Below the pieces are notes generated by a model. That model had not been told where the DNA came from. It did not search any database and saw nothing but the letters and a program-made list of their open reading frames with translations. DNA of 64,000 nucleotides from Paguma larvata (Eukaryota > Chordata > Mammalia > Carnivora > Viverridae), in the NCBI GenBank assembly GCA_030068075.1, contig CM057843.1, positions 37,109,332-37,173,331 on the forward strand, given 5' to 3'. Below, piece after piece: positions 55,242-64,000 of the stretch; position 1 is the first letter of the stretch; each line of letters begins with the position of its first letter. The position numbers were made by a program, and so were the translations under genes.

Positions 55242-55242
<1 letters not shown>

Positions 55243-55274
<32 letters not shown>
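55243..55274 (+). repeat. (TG)16 tract next to exon 9 acceptor
   Basis: Sixteen uninterrupted TG units on the transcribed strand, followed by a 15-base acceptor segment, TTTCTTCATTTCCAG. The same layout (TG repeats then a short pyrimidine stretch) at CFTR exon 9 is known to weaken exon inclusion through TDP-43 binding. An effect here is inferred. Confidence 0.95.
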
Positions 55275-55277
<3 letters not shown>

Positions 55278-55289
55278 CTTCATTTCCAG

Positions 55290-55397
55290 TCTTTCTTGCC
55301 CCATGGAAGAAAGGACTTATTGCCGTGGTTGTCATCGGAGTGATAATTGCCACCTTGATACTTGGAGCCAGATGCTGTATTCTGAAGAAAGCCAAGG
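55290..55397 (+). CDS. PECAM1: PECAM1 exon 9: transmembrane helix
   Basis: Encodes VFLAPWKKGLIAVVVIGVII and ATLILGARCCILKKAK: a short stalk, a helix of about 19-20 residues and a basic stop-transfer segment. Human PECAM1 has one juxtamembrane cysteine (palmitoylated Cys595); here two adjacent cysteines are present. The exon is 108 bases with phase 1 at both ends, so skipping it gives an in-frame secreted form; a soluble PECAM1 lacking this exon is known in humans. The acceptor TTCATTTCCAG follows directly on a (TG)16 run. Donor is GTAAGA. Confidence 0.97.
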
Positions 55398-56504
55398 GTA
55401 AGAACTTTGCATTCTGGCAGGTCGCCCTGGCCAGGAAACTGGCCATGGATGAGAAAGCCTTCAGCTTCATGGAGGGCTGGCGCTCTGCCCCAGTGGGAAC
55501 TGAGGAGACAGTTGTCTTTTTCCTTGGTGCGGGGGGGGGGGGGGTCACCTCGATAACCAAAGATTTTAGCTTTGGGTATAAAGCTTTTATTGCCCCTTGG
55601 ATTTAGCCAGGCACACGTGAAAGCCATGGTTCTCCTAGTTGGACAACCCGGAAAAGATGAATCTGGAAGGTTGCATCTACATGTGATCAGAAGAAGCTGT
55701 TTCTGTGGGTTTGGCCACACCTAGCCCTGCAGTTGGCAGAGTGCGGTGTGAGTGCTATGGAGACACCGCTCCCCCCCTCTCCCCCATACTGAATGCCTCC
55801 AATTAATCTGCCATTTGTGCCATGATTTCCACCCTGTGGTTGAGGTTAACCATGCACAGAAGGGAAGCCAGGATCACCCACTGACACTCAGAAATCAGAG
55901 TCAGCTAGCCTGAACTCAAGGAAAAGGGCTCAGTTCCAGAAAATTCTGCAAAGATGTTTGTGGAGTAAGGCTGCTGCGTGGGATGGGTGGGGGCAGATGG
56001 GATGAGGTGGGCCCTGGGGTTTTTTTGGAGCAAGAAACCGGTAACCCTTCTGGCAAGACAGGCTCCAGAACCAACCCCTTCCTAAGGCTGGCCCTGGCCT
56101 TGGTCTCAGGCCAGCTTGGAATTAAAAGCAGAGGATTGGTGTCACCTTGACTTTTTGGAATCGTCTTAAATCAAAGAGATAATTGCCTATCTATCTGGCT
56201 CCTCTGGTGCCTCTACCATTATCTCTATCCCATTCCACTAAGGAAAATCCTTTCCTGGAGAAAACAGTCTCAAAATGTCATATTCCTGGAGGAAATGATG
56301 TGAAATCTCTCAGTCTAAGACCAAGAAAAGACCTACTTTGTTTCTTTCTTTTTCTTTAAGAGCGGGAATATATTTGGGTTTCTTTTCTCTTTTTATGGGT
56401 ATCCAATCTTCGAGAAAGACAATCGTGGTGCAGATGAGTGCTCCTGGCTGGTATGGACCTGGGTATTTTATACTGACTTTGGATTTTCTCTTTCTCTTTT
56501 AAAG

Positions 56505-56532
56505 CCAAGCAGACGCCAGTGGAGATGGCCAG
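56505..56532 (+). CDS. PECAM1: PECAM1 exon 10: cytoplasmic micro-exon
   Basis: A 28-base exon encoding AKQTPVEMA and two bases of the following Arg codon, matching human AKQMPVEMSR. Acceptor is CTTTTAAAG, donor GTCAGT. It enters in phase 1 and leaves in phase 2, so skipping it alone shifts the frame; skipping it with the 77-base exon 11 keeps the frame (105 bases). Confidence 0.92.
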
Positions 56533-56655
56533 GTCAGTGTGCATATTTGGAAGAGACAGTCTGTAGACATGCAGACACTGTAGGGAAATTCTGGTCCATA
56601 GGAATTTTTCTTGGGAAACTCAGAAAAATAAGGGTATTAGGTGTGAGCAGTGTAG

Positions 56656-56658
<3 letters not shown>

Positions 56659-56686
<28 letters not shown>
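56659..56686 (+). repeat. (TG)14 microsatellite in intron 10
   Basis: Uninterrupted TG run starting about 126 bases after the exon 10 donor. It is not next to a splice site. Confidence 0.9.
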
Positions 56687-57246
56687 GAAGGTTGCCAATT
56701 GTCCTTTCATGGGAAAGAATGGCTCTACTCTGAAGCCATGTCCTTCCTATACGCTTACTTGTCAAATCCCTTTTCCTTATGAAATTATATGGACAGTAGA
56801 TGCAATTTTTAGAATTTACTTCCTTGGCAAAATAGAGTTGGCCTAAAAAAGTGATTGAGAATGTAACTGTTTTTGAAACCCCAAATCCAGAAGTATGGAG
56901 GTGATAGCTCTGTTCTGGAGGAAAACAGTAGCCTAGGCTGAAGAATTCAGAGCGGCGGGATTCACCTGATAAAGGCGGCCAGGTGTTCAAGTGCCCTTTG
57001 GCCCTGACACTTACTTTACCAGGCAAAAAGTTTTTGTCAGATAATCTTAGAGCTGAAAACAGTGTTCATTTTCCACAGGAGAGGGTGAAGTTTTGTTAAC
57101 TGCAGAAAACTCTTAGAAAAAGAAAAGAAAAAGAAAACTCTTCCTGGTTCTCTCACGAGCTTTCCTTGATTATTTTCTCAGTTTGAAGTTAGAGGCAAAA
57201 AAAAAAAGTCGTAATTTTTTTTATCCTTTCTAAATTTCATTTTAAG

Positions 57247-57323
57247 GCCAGCAGTGCCACTTCTGAACTCCAACAATGAGAAGATGTCGTCGGACCCCGA
57301 TACCGAAGCCAACAAACATTATG
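57247..57323 (+). CDS. PECAM1: PECAM1 exon 11: cytoplasmic tail
   Basis: Encodes RPAVPLLNSNNEKMSS followed by DPDTEANKHYG; human has NSNNEKMSDPN and ANSHYG, so there is one extra serine here. Acceptor is CATTTTAAG, donor GTACAG. Enters in phase 2 and leaves in phase 1. Confidence 0.95.
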
Positions 57324-57693
57324 GTACAGTCATGGTTTCCTGCAGTTGCTAAGCGTTTTCCCCAGCTGGCTACCCCCTCCCCTCCCCGTCTTAGAAGCAG
57401 AATCTGTAGGTGACCGGGTTCAAGTTGTACTTGAACTTAAGGAAGGGAAGCCCTATCCTCAAGCAGGGGGACTTAATATAATCAGTCGTGACAGGGTGAG
57501 TTAATAAACAAAACAAAAACTTCGGGAGACAGGCAAAGCACTTTATCCTAATTTTACCACCTTCTAAACCTCCCAGGGGATGTGGAGAATGGATCCCCAT
57601 CCCAGGTTATCTTCCACAACTTTAACAGTGCCCAAATATACTCATTACCCTTTTGTTGGAGAAGAGACCAGTTACCAAATTAGGGCATTGGTT

Positions 57694-57817
57694 GGGGCAG
57701 AGAGAGGGAGAGAGAGAATCCCAAGCAGGCGGGGCTCAGTCTCACAAACCATGAGATCATGACTTGAGCTGAAATCAAGAGTCAGACACCTAACTGACTG
57801 AGCCACCCAGGCACCCC
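57694..57817 (-). mobile_element. SINE, tail side and middle incomplete
   Basis: Antisense fragment GGCAGAGAGAGGGAGAGAGA to GAGCCACCCAGGCACCCC. The tail is missing and the middle is shortened (CCAAGCAGGCGGGGCTCAGT). Confidence 0.85.
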
Positions 57818-58014
57818 GAGAATTATTTTTAATAAAGAACAAGTTGATAAAAAAAAAAAAAAGTCTAAAAAATGTTTTTGCTCTTTGAGGTGGCAGCCTG
57901 AAGGTACCATAATTTTTTAAACCATGTTCTCATGCATTCAGTTCTCCAGTTGGAGAAGGTGAGTTTGCTAGTTTCTAGTTACGGGTCCATCCCTTTAGAA
58001 TTAAGCTTAATTTC

Positions 58015-58214
58015 AGGGCGCCTGGGTGTCTCAGTCCATTAAGCATTGGACTTCGACTCAGGTCATGATCTCCTGGTCCATGAATTCAAACCCTACATCG
58101 GGCTCTGTGCTGACAGCTCAGAGCCTGGATCCTGCTTCAGATTCTGTGTCTCCCTCTCTCTCTGCCCCTCCCCGATTTGTGCTCTGTCTCTCTCTCTCTC
58201 TCAAAAATAAATAA
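58015..58214 (+). mobile_element. Felid tRNA-Lys SINE, young
   Basis: Sense full-length copy. Perfect 18-bp duplication AGAATTAAGCTTAATTTC at 57997-58014 and 58215-58232, in intron 11. Confidence 0.96.
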
Positions 58215-58519
58215 AGAATTAAGCTTAATTTCTAACAAGCTTGCTCAAAGTGAACAATTCTGAATTTTGAACGATCCGTGAGAGGAAGTTTTCCTCCCAT
58301 GGGATGGTGAGCGTGTTCCTGGGGACCACACGGTGGGCGGGACGGGGCGGTAGGCGGACCTGGAGGGAATCCAGAATCAGATACATACACTGCTGGTTGC
58401 CCACTACCCTGAAGAAGTGAGGCTTGACTTCGTTTGTTAGTGGTACTAAGTTTTTCAAACGTTATCTAGGAAACTTGAGTTTCCATTGCCGTTCATCCCA
58501 ATTGTTATTTTTCAACTAG

Positions 58520-58573
58520 GTTACAGTGAAGATGTTGGAAACCATGCAATGAAACCAATAAATGAAAATAAAG
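58520..58573 (+). CDS. PECAM1: PECAM1 exon 12: cytoplasmic tail
   Basis: A 54-base exon encoding GYSEDVGNHAMKPINENK, aligned with human GHNDDVRNHAMKPINDNK. The His-to-Tyr change adds a tyrosine. Acceptor is TTTTTCAACTAG, donor GTAATT. Phase 1 at both ends, so it can be skipped in frame, as is known for cytoplasmic exons of PECAM1 in other mammals. Confidence 0.95.
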
Positions 58574-58882
58574 GTAATTATCTAATTAATTTTTTTTAAT
58601 TAGACACTTTACGTTAAAAAGACCCCCCTAGGAAAAGAGCTAAGACTGTAAAGACCTGGGGATGTTTCTCCGCCTCTCCCAGTGACCCCGTCCCTAGCCA
58701 CTGTGTAAATAGAGATGGCTGGGTACTTTCTCCAAAGATGCTCTCTTGTGTCCTTAACGGAAAGTAACCACAATTCTAATGGGAAAGAACTGGGTTATAC
58801 CTAACAGGGAACTGGCCGATTCAGAATGGGTTCCTGAGTACTGAGGCTCTCCTTTCTTTTGGATAGTAGAGGCAGGGTTGTG

Positions 58883-59104
58883 TTTTTTTAATTTTTATTT
58901 ATTTTTAATGTTTATTTATCTTTGAGAGAGTGACAGAGTGTGGGTGGGAGAGAGACAGAGAGAGGGAGACAGAGGATCCGAAGTAGGCTCCAGGCTTTGA
59001 CCTGTCAGCACACAGCCCCGACACGGGGCTCGAACCCACGAACCGTGAGATCATGACCTGAGCCGAAGTTGGACGCTCAACTGACTGAGCCACCCAGGCG
59101 CCCC
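58883..59104 (-). mobile_element. Felid tRNA-Lys SINE
   Basis: Antisense full-length copy ending GAGCCACCCAGGCGCCCC, in intron 12. Confidence 0.9.
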
Positions 59105-59330
59105 ATGTCTTTTATACCCAACTTAGAAATATTATTTGGTATCTAAGTATTTAATAAAAATAAAACATATGCTATAAAAAAGTAAAATAGCAGTGCTGCT
59201 AATTTTTAAAGACAAGTAACAATAGATTCCTTGCGATGGTTAGAGTGCAGAAGGACTAGGGTAAATCGTCTCTCAAAACCCCCTTCCCCTCGGGGCTGCT
59301 ATCACGGGAGCTAAAGGTCTATAGAAGTAG

Positions 59331-59449
59331 AGGCGCCTGGGTGGCTCAGTGGGTTGAGCGCCCGCCTCTTGATCTCAGCTCAGGTCTTGATCTCCGGGTC
59401 ATGATTTCAGACTGTGAACGGGGTGTGAAGCCTACTTAAAAAAAAAATC
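59331..59449 (+). mobile_element. Short carnivore SINE
   Basis: Sense GGCGCCTGGGTGGCTCAGTG to GTGAAGCCTACTTAAAAAAA; short CAN-SINE type without the CT-rich block, in intron 12. Confidence 0.85.
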
Positions 59450-60037
59450 TAAAGTAAACACCTGTGTCCTTGACCACACGTCACTGTTTTCAGTGCTGGT
59501 GAGAAACCCCAACTTTGAGGCTTCAAAAATAAGACAATAATGCGATTTTGAGTTGAAGACAAACTAATTTACTCGATCTCACCGTAGCAGCCCACCTGCT
59601 CTCATTAACTTGTTTTCCCATGCGTATGGCTCTTACTTCTCACCATTTTTAGACTGGGGACCCTGTTCCCTATTTCCTGAGATCGCTTCCTTGTTTGAGA
59701 TAGCTTCCTATGCCTGTGGCTGTGGAGTAGGCTTCTAGAGTTAATACTGAGGCTGATACTGACCGTTTTCTGTGTCTACTCAGCTTTCACAAACCCTTCC
59801 TCTGTGGAAACAATGGGGACCTGGGCAGGAGGGCCCGTCCGCATCCTGGGGAAAGCGCAACTTATCACTGTCTTGCCCAACCCGAGATTTCTCACCTACT
59901 TAGAATGACATTAAGCCTGTGTTTGGCTTCCTCCTCACAATATGGAATGTTTTAATCATTTGAGTGGAAATCTCTAATGCAAGCTGAGGCTCCCCAAGGA
60001 GGTTTTGTCTAACCGGTGCTGTGGTTCTTTTGAGCAG

Positions 60038-60100
60038 AGCCTCTGACCTTGGACGTGGAATACACAGAAGTGCAAGTGACCTCATCTGAGCCTTACCAAG
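60038..60100 (+). CDS. PECAM1: PECAM1 exon 13: first ITIM
   Basis: A 63-base exon encoding EPLTLDVEYTEVQVTSSEPY and Q. VEYTEV fits the ITIM consensus (hydrophobic-x-Tyr-x-x-Val) and corresponds to human VQYTEV around Tyr663, one of two docking sites for SHP-2. A second tyrosine (EPY) replaces the human ESH. Acceptor is TTTTGAGCAG, donor GTAAAC. Phase 1 at both ends. This is the last exon found in the window. Confidence 0.96.
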
Positions 60101-63100
60101 GTAAACACCGTCACTGGAACGATTCCCCACGTTTTGCTCTCTGCCTGGGTGTAGACACCAGGGCGAGGTGTGCTATGACCTGGGGACAAGGGTCCCTTCA
60201 GTCGGTCAGAAGGGAGGTGGTCAGCAGACAGACCGGTTAGACATGCCTACGGCAAGAGTAGTGACCCCCCGCCTAGGCTTTCGAGGTGTAAAATTTCATT
60301 AAGGATTATTTACCCTACTACTAATCATAAGTAAGTTTTATTGAGCAATTACTAAGTGCTAAGAAATATGTTTGTTGAGAGACTTTGAGGGCAGCCTCAC
60401 CCCTGGGCCTTTGGACTTTCCTCCAGAGGTACGTTCCTTGCCCAAACCTAGCATCTCCCTTAAAAAGTTGCTTGCACACTGAGCTCGTGTAAACGAAATG
60501 CACGTGTGAAAGGAGTGAGGGCTCGGCTCTTTAAAGGCACGCTTGGGTAAAGGCTTTTGAAAGCCCAGAGTGCCCTGCTGTGTAAACAGTGGCACTAGCT
60601 TCACACTTCAGGTTTTGTTTTCATGTGTGCGGTTCTCTCAGGGGCAGGCTGGCCCGGAGGCCCCTAGCCCTGGTTCCGTGCTGATTGAGACTGACTCAGA
60701 GTGGGCTGGTCCGCAGCAAATGCTAGAACAGCAATTTCAGTTGCTTTCGGTCCCACAAAAAACCATGCCTATCTTCCTAGCTCCCCCCCACCCTGGCTTT
60801 CCCACAGGCCCCTGCGCTCAAAGGAACCACCCAAAGCCTTCGTCCCCTGCTGGGAAGCTCATTAGGGCTATCGCCATGCAACCCCCCTTCCTGCTGAGGC
60901 TGCGGCCACTGCTGTGTCTATTCCGCCTGGCAAGCTGAGGGCCGTTTTCCAGACCAGGCGTTAGCCAGAGTCACGTGGCAATGGCGTCCCTTTGTTAACT
61001 CTGACTGCATGATTTGGGAAGAGTTTTGGGTTCCTTCTTTCTTCCCTCGCTTAGGTTCTGAGTACCATGTCAGCAGCCAGGTGCACAGAATCTTTGGGTA
61101 GGGCGGTCCCCGAAGGGCCCTGGACTGTGCGCTGTGCAGCGGGGGCACTGTTCCCACGGTCTGCAATCAGAATGGCCCCTACGGTTGGTACTCCCTGATC
61201 TGCACGGCTGCACGGGGCATCCCACTTCCAAGTCTGGACTGGACCTGGGAACGGTGGGGGCCACGGCAGGCCTGAAATTCTCTTCTTCCTTATTTCAGTG
61301 TAAAGCGGTTTGCTGTAAACAAGTTAAGGGCCGTGATGGACCAGCCCCCCTGGGCAAGTAGCAAAGGTACACGTGTGGCCTGCAGGGCCTCTGAGGTCCT
61401 CTTTGCAATTCTAGTCTCAGCGGAGCAGAGGGCCTCTGGACGCCTCTCAGCAGGACATGGACAGGTTCCTTGTGGCTGGTGCAGAGGACAGACTGAAAGG
61501 GGACAGGGATGGAGACAGAGAGACCTGTGTGTTAAGCCCAGGCAACAAGGGACGAGGGCGGAGCCAAAGTCTTGGCAGTGGATGGGTTCAAGATCTATTT
61601 TAGAGACATCACAGTCCTGGATGAATCTTACGGCAATGACCAGGGAGAAAGAATGACTGCAGGTTGTGTGACTGGACGACTGTGTGGATGGTCATGGTGT
61701 CTGAGACAGGGAGGAACAGCAGGTTCAGCTGGGTTAAGCACGAGATGCCGGAGAGGACACAGCACAGGGCTCTGGTGCTCAGCACCGAGTCCGGGGAGGC
61801 TCTGGCTTCAGGGACTGGAAGGGGGCTCCCCGCCAGGCTTCTCTGGTTCTGCTAAAGCCGGGTGCAAATGCCCATCTGTCACTTGGGCTCAGTCCTGTGA
61901 GTAATGTCCCTTTAAGGGGACTTCAGACTCAGAAGGAAAGAGGAACCATAACAAGAGGGCAGGGCGCCCCAAGATTTTGATGATGTGTAGAAAAACCCTG
62001 CCGTCCCCACTGACCCCTCAAACTCCACTGGGCGCTCGAGCAGACAGCGATTGCCCCCGGCCATGGCCTTGAGGTCCTGAAGCTCCTCACCGAGGGCCAG
62101 GCCCTGCCCCTGCTCTGCCCGATGCCTGGGGCGGGGGTGGGGGGGGGGTTGGATTTCAGGTAGCTGACGGAGAAAGGAAGCAGGGTTTCTCCTTGGAAAA
62201 GCATCCATTTTCCATTCTTTTGGGAATATTTCCATGTTAGAGTCTCTGGTTTTCTTTTTCTTGCTTGAAGGCGAGGGAGGGGGGCTTTCAAGGGAAAAGA
62301 ACCCTAGGACGGGGTGGGGAGGGAAGCTTTCCTTGACAAGCTGTGTGCAGGTAACCAAGTGGTTACCTTTCCCCAGGCTGCTGCGGGGGCCTGGGAGAGC
62401 TACAATGAGTGCCGCGTGGATGGAAATGGAGAGTTTCTGGAAGGTTCAGGTTGAGTTTTCTGGACACAGCCTGGTTGGTGCTAAGGGACAGCAGCAGGGT
62501 AAGGCAGGCCCGGCCTGGCGTTAGTGGGTGAGGCAAGGGCTCTGAAGGTTCAAGGCCAGTGATGAGGAAACTTGATCTGGTCTTAGCCAATCCAGTTCCC
62601 TGTCCTCAAGGCTCCCTCTTCTCCAGCTGGGGTGGAGGAGGGGCTGGGAACCGGCTCCAGCTCTGACTCTGACCGGGCAGCTGCCCAAGGAGTCACTCGG
62701 GGATGGAGGCGGGGTGGGAAGGAACTCGTTAAACCCGGTTTGTTGCTTGTTTGCTCTGAGGCTAATTGCTGGGAAAACCCCATGACGTCGAAGCCATCTC
62801 TTTCTCTGTTAAGAGAGAAAAACAGGAGCCAAAATAAAGCGCCATCCGGAAACATCCCTGACAGCAGAGACAAACAACTTGCTGGCCTGGGTTAGTCATT
62901 AGCAGGCAGCTGCTGAGCAGGGGAGGTGGCGAGGAGGGGCCAGCCCCCGCCCATCACTGGGGCAGAACACGGGGGCCGCAGGAGGAACTGCTGGGGCGAC
63001 TGCAAGTGTGGCCACTCAGCCCAGGATGGAAACGACAGGCTGATCTGCATTTATAAGAAGGAAGGGAGTCAAGTGCGGCTCTTGAGTCCAAAGGGTGTTA

Positions 63101-64000
63101 GAGGGTCCCCAAGGTGACCAGAGAGGTCTTCCAGCACCGCTTTGTGTTCCGCGGGGTGGTGGGACTTACAAGGGTGTCCAGGCCCCCATGTTGGCCACCC
63201 AACCCCCTCCCTCCATTCCTTCCCCATGGCCCCCACTCCCATTGTGGGGCAGGGTCAGAGGATGAGCTCGCAGGGACCCCAGTGCGCCCCATGGCCCGGG
63301 GCTCCTGAAAGCTGCATCTGATTCACCTTTTCCCTCCCCCTTCCACCTGCCGGCACACAATAGGTGTTAGGTGAATGAGTGCCTTGCCCGGGCCTGACAT
63401 TAACCAGAATCCCTTGGGAATGTGAGAGATGCCCAGGAGCTATGGGAATCCCTGGAGCTCCCGTCTACACCACCAAACCTGGTGCGGCGGAGGGGGCCTG
63501 GGGGGTGCTATGGGCATCTCCGCTGGCCTCTTAGAGAACGGCAGGTGTCCGAGCGGAGGGGCGCCTGGCATCTCAGCCACTCTAGCGAGTACCAACTCCT
63601 GTTTGGTGCCCTGGGGGGACCCATATGAAGCCTCGTGCAAAGCCCTGGCCACCCCAGATATCCCAAGTTTGCCTGCTGGTATCTGAACCACCCCTCGGGC
63701 TTCCTCCTGGTGCTCAGGTCCTGGCGTGGGAACCGCCACCATGCAGTGTCTCGTGAATGACCATGATTTTAATCCCGAGATCTAAAACCTCAGGGAGCAA
63801 GCCGATTATGCCAAAGCCTTCCTGAAGCTCAGGGCACCTGAGACAGAGGCACCTGCAAGCACCTTGACGGGTGTGGTCACTGTTGCACGAAACCTTCACG
63901 GGTGCCTCCAGGTAGCTGCAGCGATTGGGATGTCCGCCAGACCGCAGGCGCTGCCCGTGAGGAGCTCCGGGCCCATCAGAGAAGAGACAGTCATGGGGAT
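60101..64000 (+). other. PECAM1: PECAM1 intron 13 (start)
   Basis: GC-rich and unusually poor in repeats for this window: no SINE, L1 or MIR was recognised in 3.9 kb. I looked for the second-ITIM exon (a VYSEV-like frame after an acceptor) and did not find it. It contains a G-rich run near 62130-62155 and a possible regulatory cluster at 62770-62855. Open frames of 60-150 codons are present on both strands but none resembles a known protein. Confidence 0.7.
62770..62855 (+). promoter_or_regulatory. Possible intronic regulatory cluster
   Basis: Within 85 bases: an NF-kB-like GGGAAAACCC (62771-62780), a CRE-like TGACGTCG (62783-62790) and an ETS-type CCGGAAAC (62846-62853). It lies in repeat-free sequence of intron 13. 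Motif matches alone do not prove function. Confidence 0.25.

Larger units (their letters stand above)
24695..64000 (+). other. PECAM1: PECAM1 (CD31) gene body, 3' end outside window
   Basis: PECAM1 is a homophilic adhesion receptor of endothelial junctions, platelets and leukocytes. Its tail recruits SHP-2 through two ITIMs. Thirteen exons were placed by matching conceptual translation to the known mammalian protein and by GT/AG borders: 64, 27, 294, 306, 276, 249, 276, 288, 108, 28, 77, 54 and 63 coding bases. They join to 2110 bases without a stop, about the length expected before the second ITIM. All six Ig exons and the transmembrane exon begin and end in phase 1. Introns 1-12 measure 87, 10193, 3554, 4627, 4404, 1541, 3707, 702, 1107, 714, 1196 and 1464 bp. 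No match to the second-ITIM exon or the C-terminal exons was seen up to position 64000, so intron 13 is at least 3.9 kb long. Identity of the gene is certain; the transcription start is not determined. Confidence 0.98.

Noticed and set aside
60101..64000. Second-ITIM exon and C-terminal exons of PECAM1
   Set aside because: I read this stretch in all + frames for a VYSEV-like motif after an acceptor and found none. They most likely lie beyond the window.

Overview
This is nuclear DNA from a cat-family carnivore (Felidae). The strongest evidence is about 40 copies of the tRNA-Lys-derived carnivore SINE in its felid form. These have a head reading like a GGCGCCTGGGTGGCTCAGTC A-box region, a B box near GTTCGAGCC, a CT-rich middle and an AATAAATAAACATTAAAA tail. 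Carnivore-type L1 3' ends and older mammalian repeats (MIR, L2, L1M) fill most of the remaining space. Many insertions still have readable target-site duplications (TSDs).

The only gene I can support is PECAM1 (CD31), on the + strand. Thirteen coding exons can be placed to the base, from the ATG at 24695 to the exon carrying the first ITIM at 60038-60100. Exons 1 and 2 encode the signal peptide. Exons 3 to 8 encode six Ig domains, one exon each. Exon 9 encodes the transmembrane helix, and exons 10 to 13 encode most of the cytoplasmic tail. The exons join to 2110 coding bases (703 codons plus one base) with no stop and with GT/AG borders throughout. The exons for the second ITIM and the C-terminus are not in the last 3.9 kb, so the gene runs off the right edge.

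Layout: 1-24.4 kb is upstream intergenic DNA with many repeats. It includes two opposed L1 3' ends, a seven-SINE cluster at 3.5-5.3 kb, a CpG-richer block near 10 kb and a probable solo LTR near 20.3-20.85 kb. At 24.44-24.69 kb lies the putative PECAM1 promoter, with two ETS-type motifs and a GATA motif. Intron 2 (10.2 kb) holds a nested transposon array, a GGAA-type microsatellite and a 31-bp SINE remnant between perfect 18-bp duplications. Introns 3 to 8 follow between the Ig-domain exons. The cytoplasmic exons lie at 56.5-60.1 kb, followed by a GC-rich, repeat-poor start of intron 13.

I found no CRISPR array, bacterial operon or clearly new multi-gene system. The observations I rate highest are: a (TG)16 tract ending 15 bases before the exon that encodes the transmembrane helix, which could affect the choice between membrane and soluble PECAM1; an 87-bp first intron with no in-frame stop; and several SINE insertions of unusual structure.
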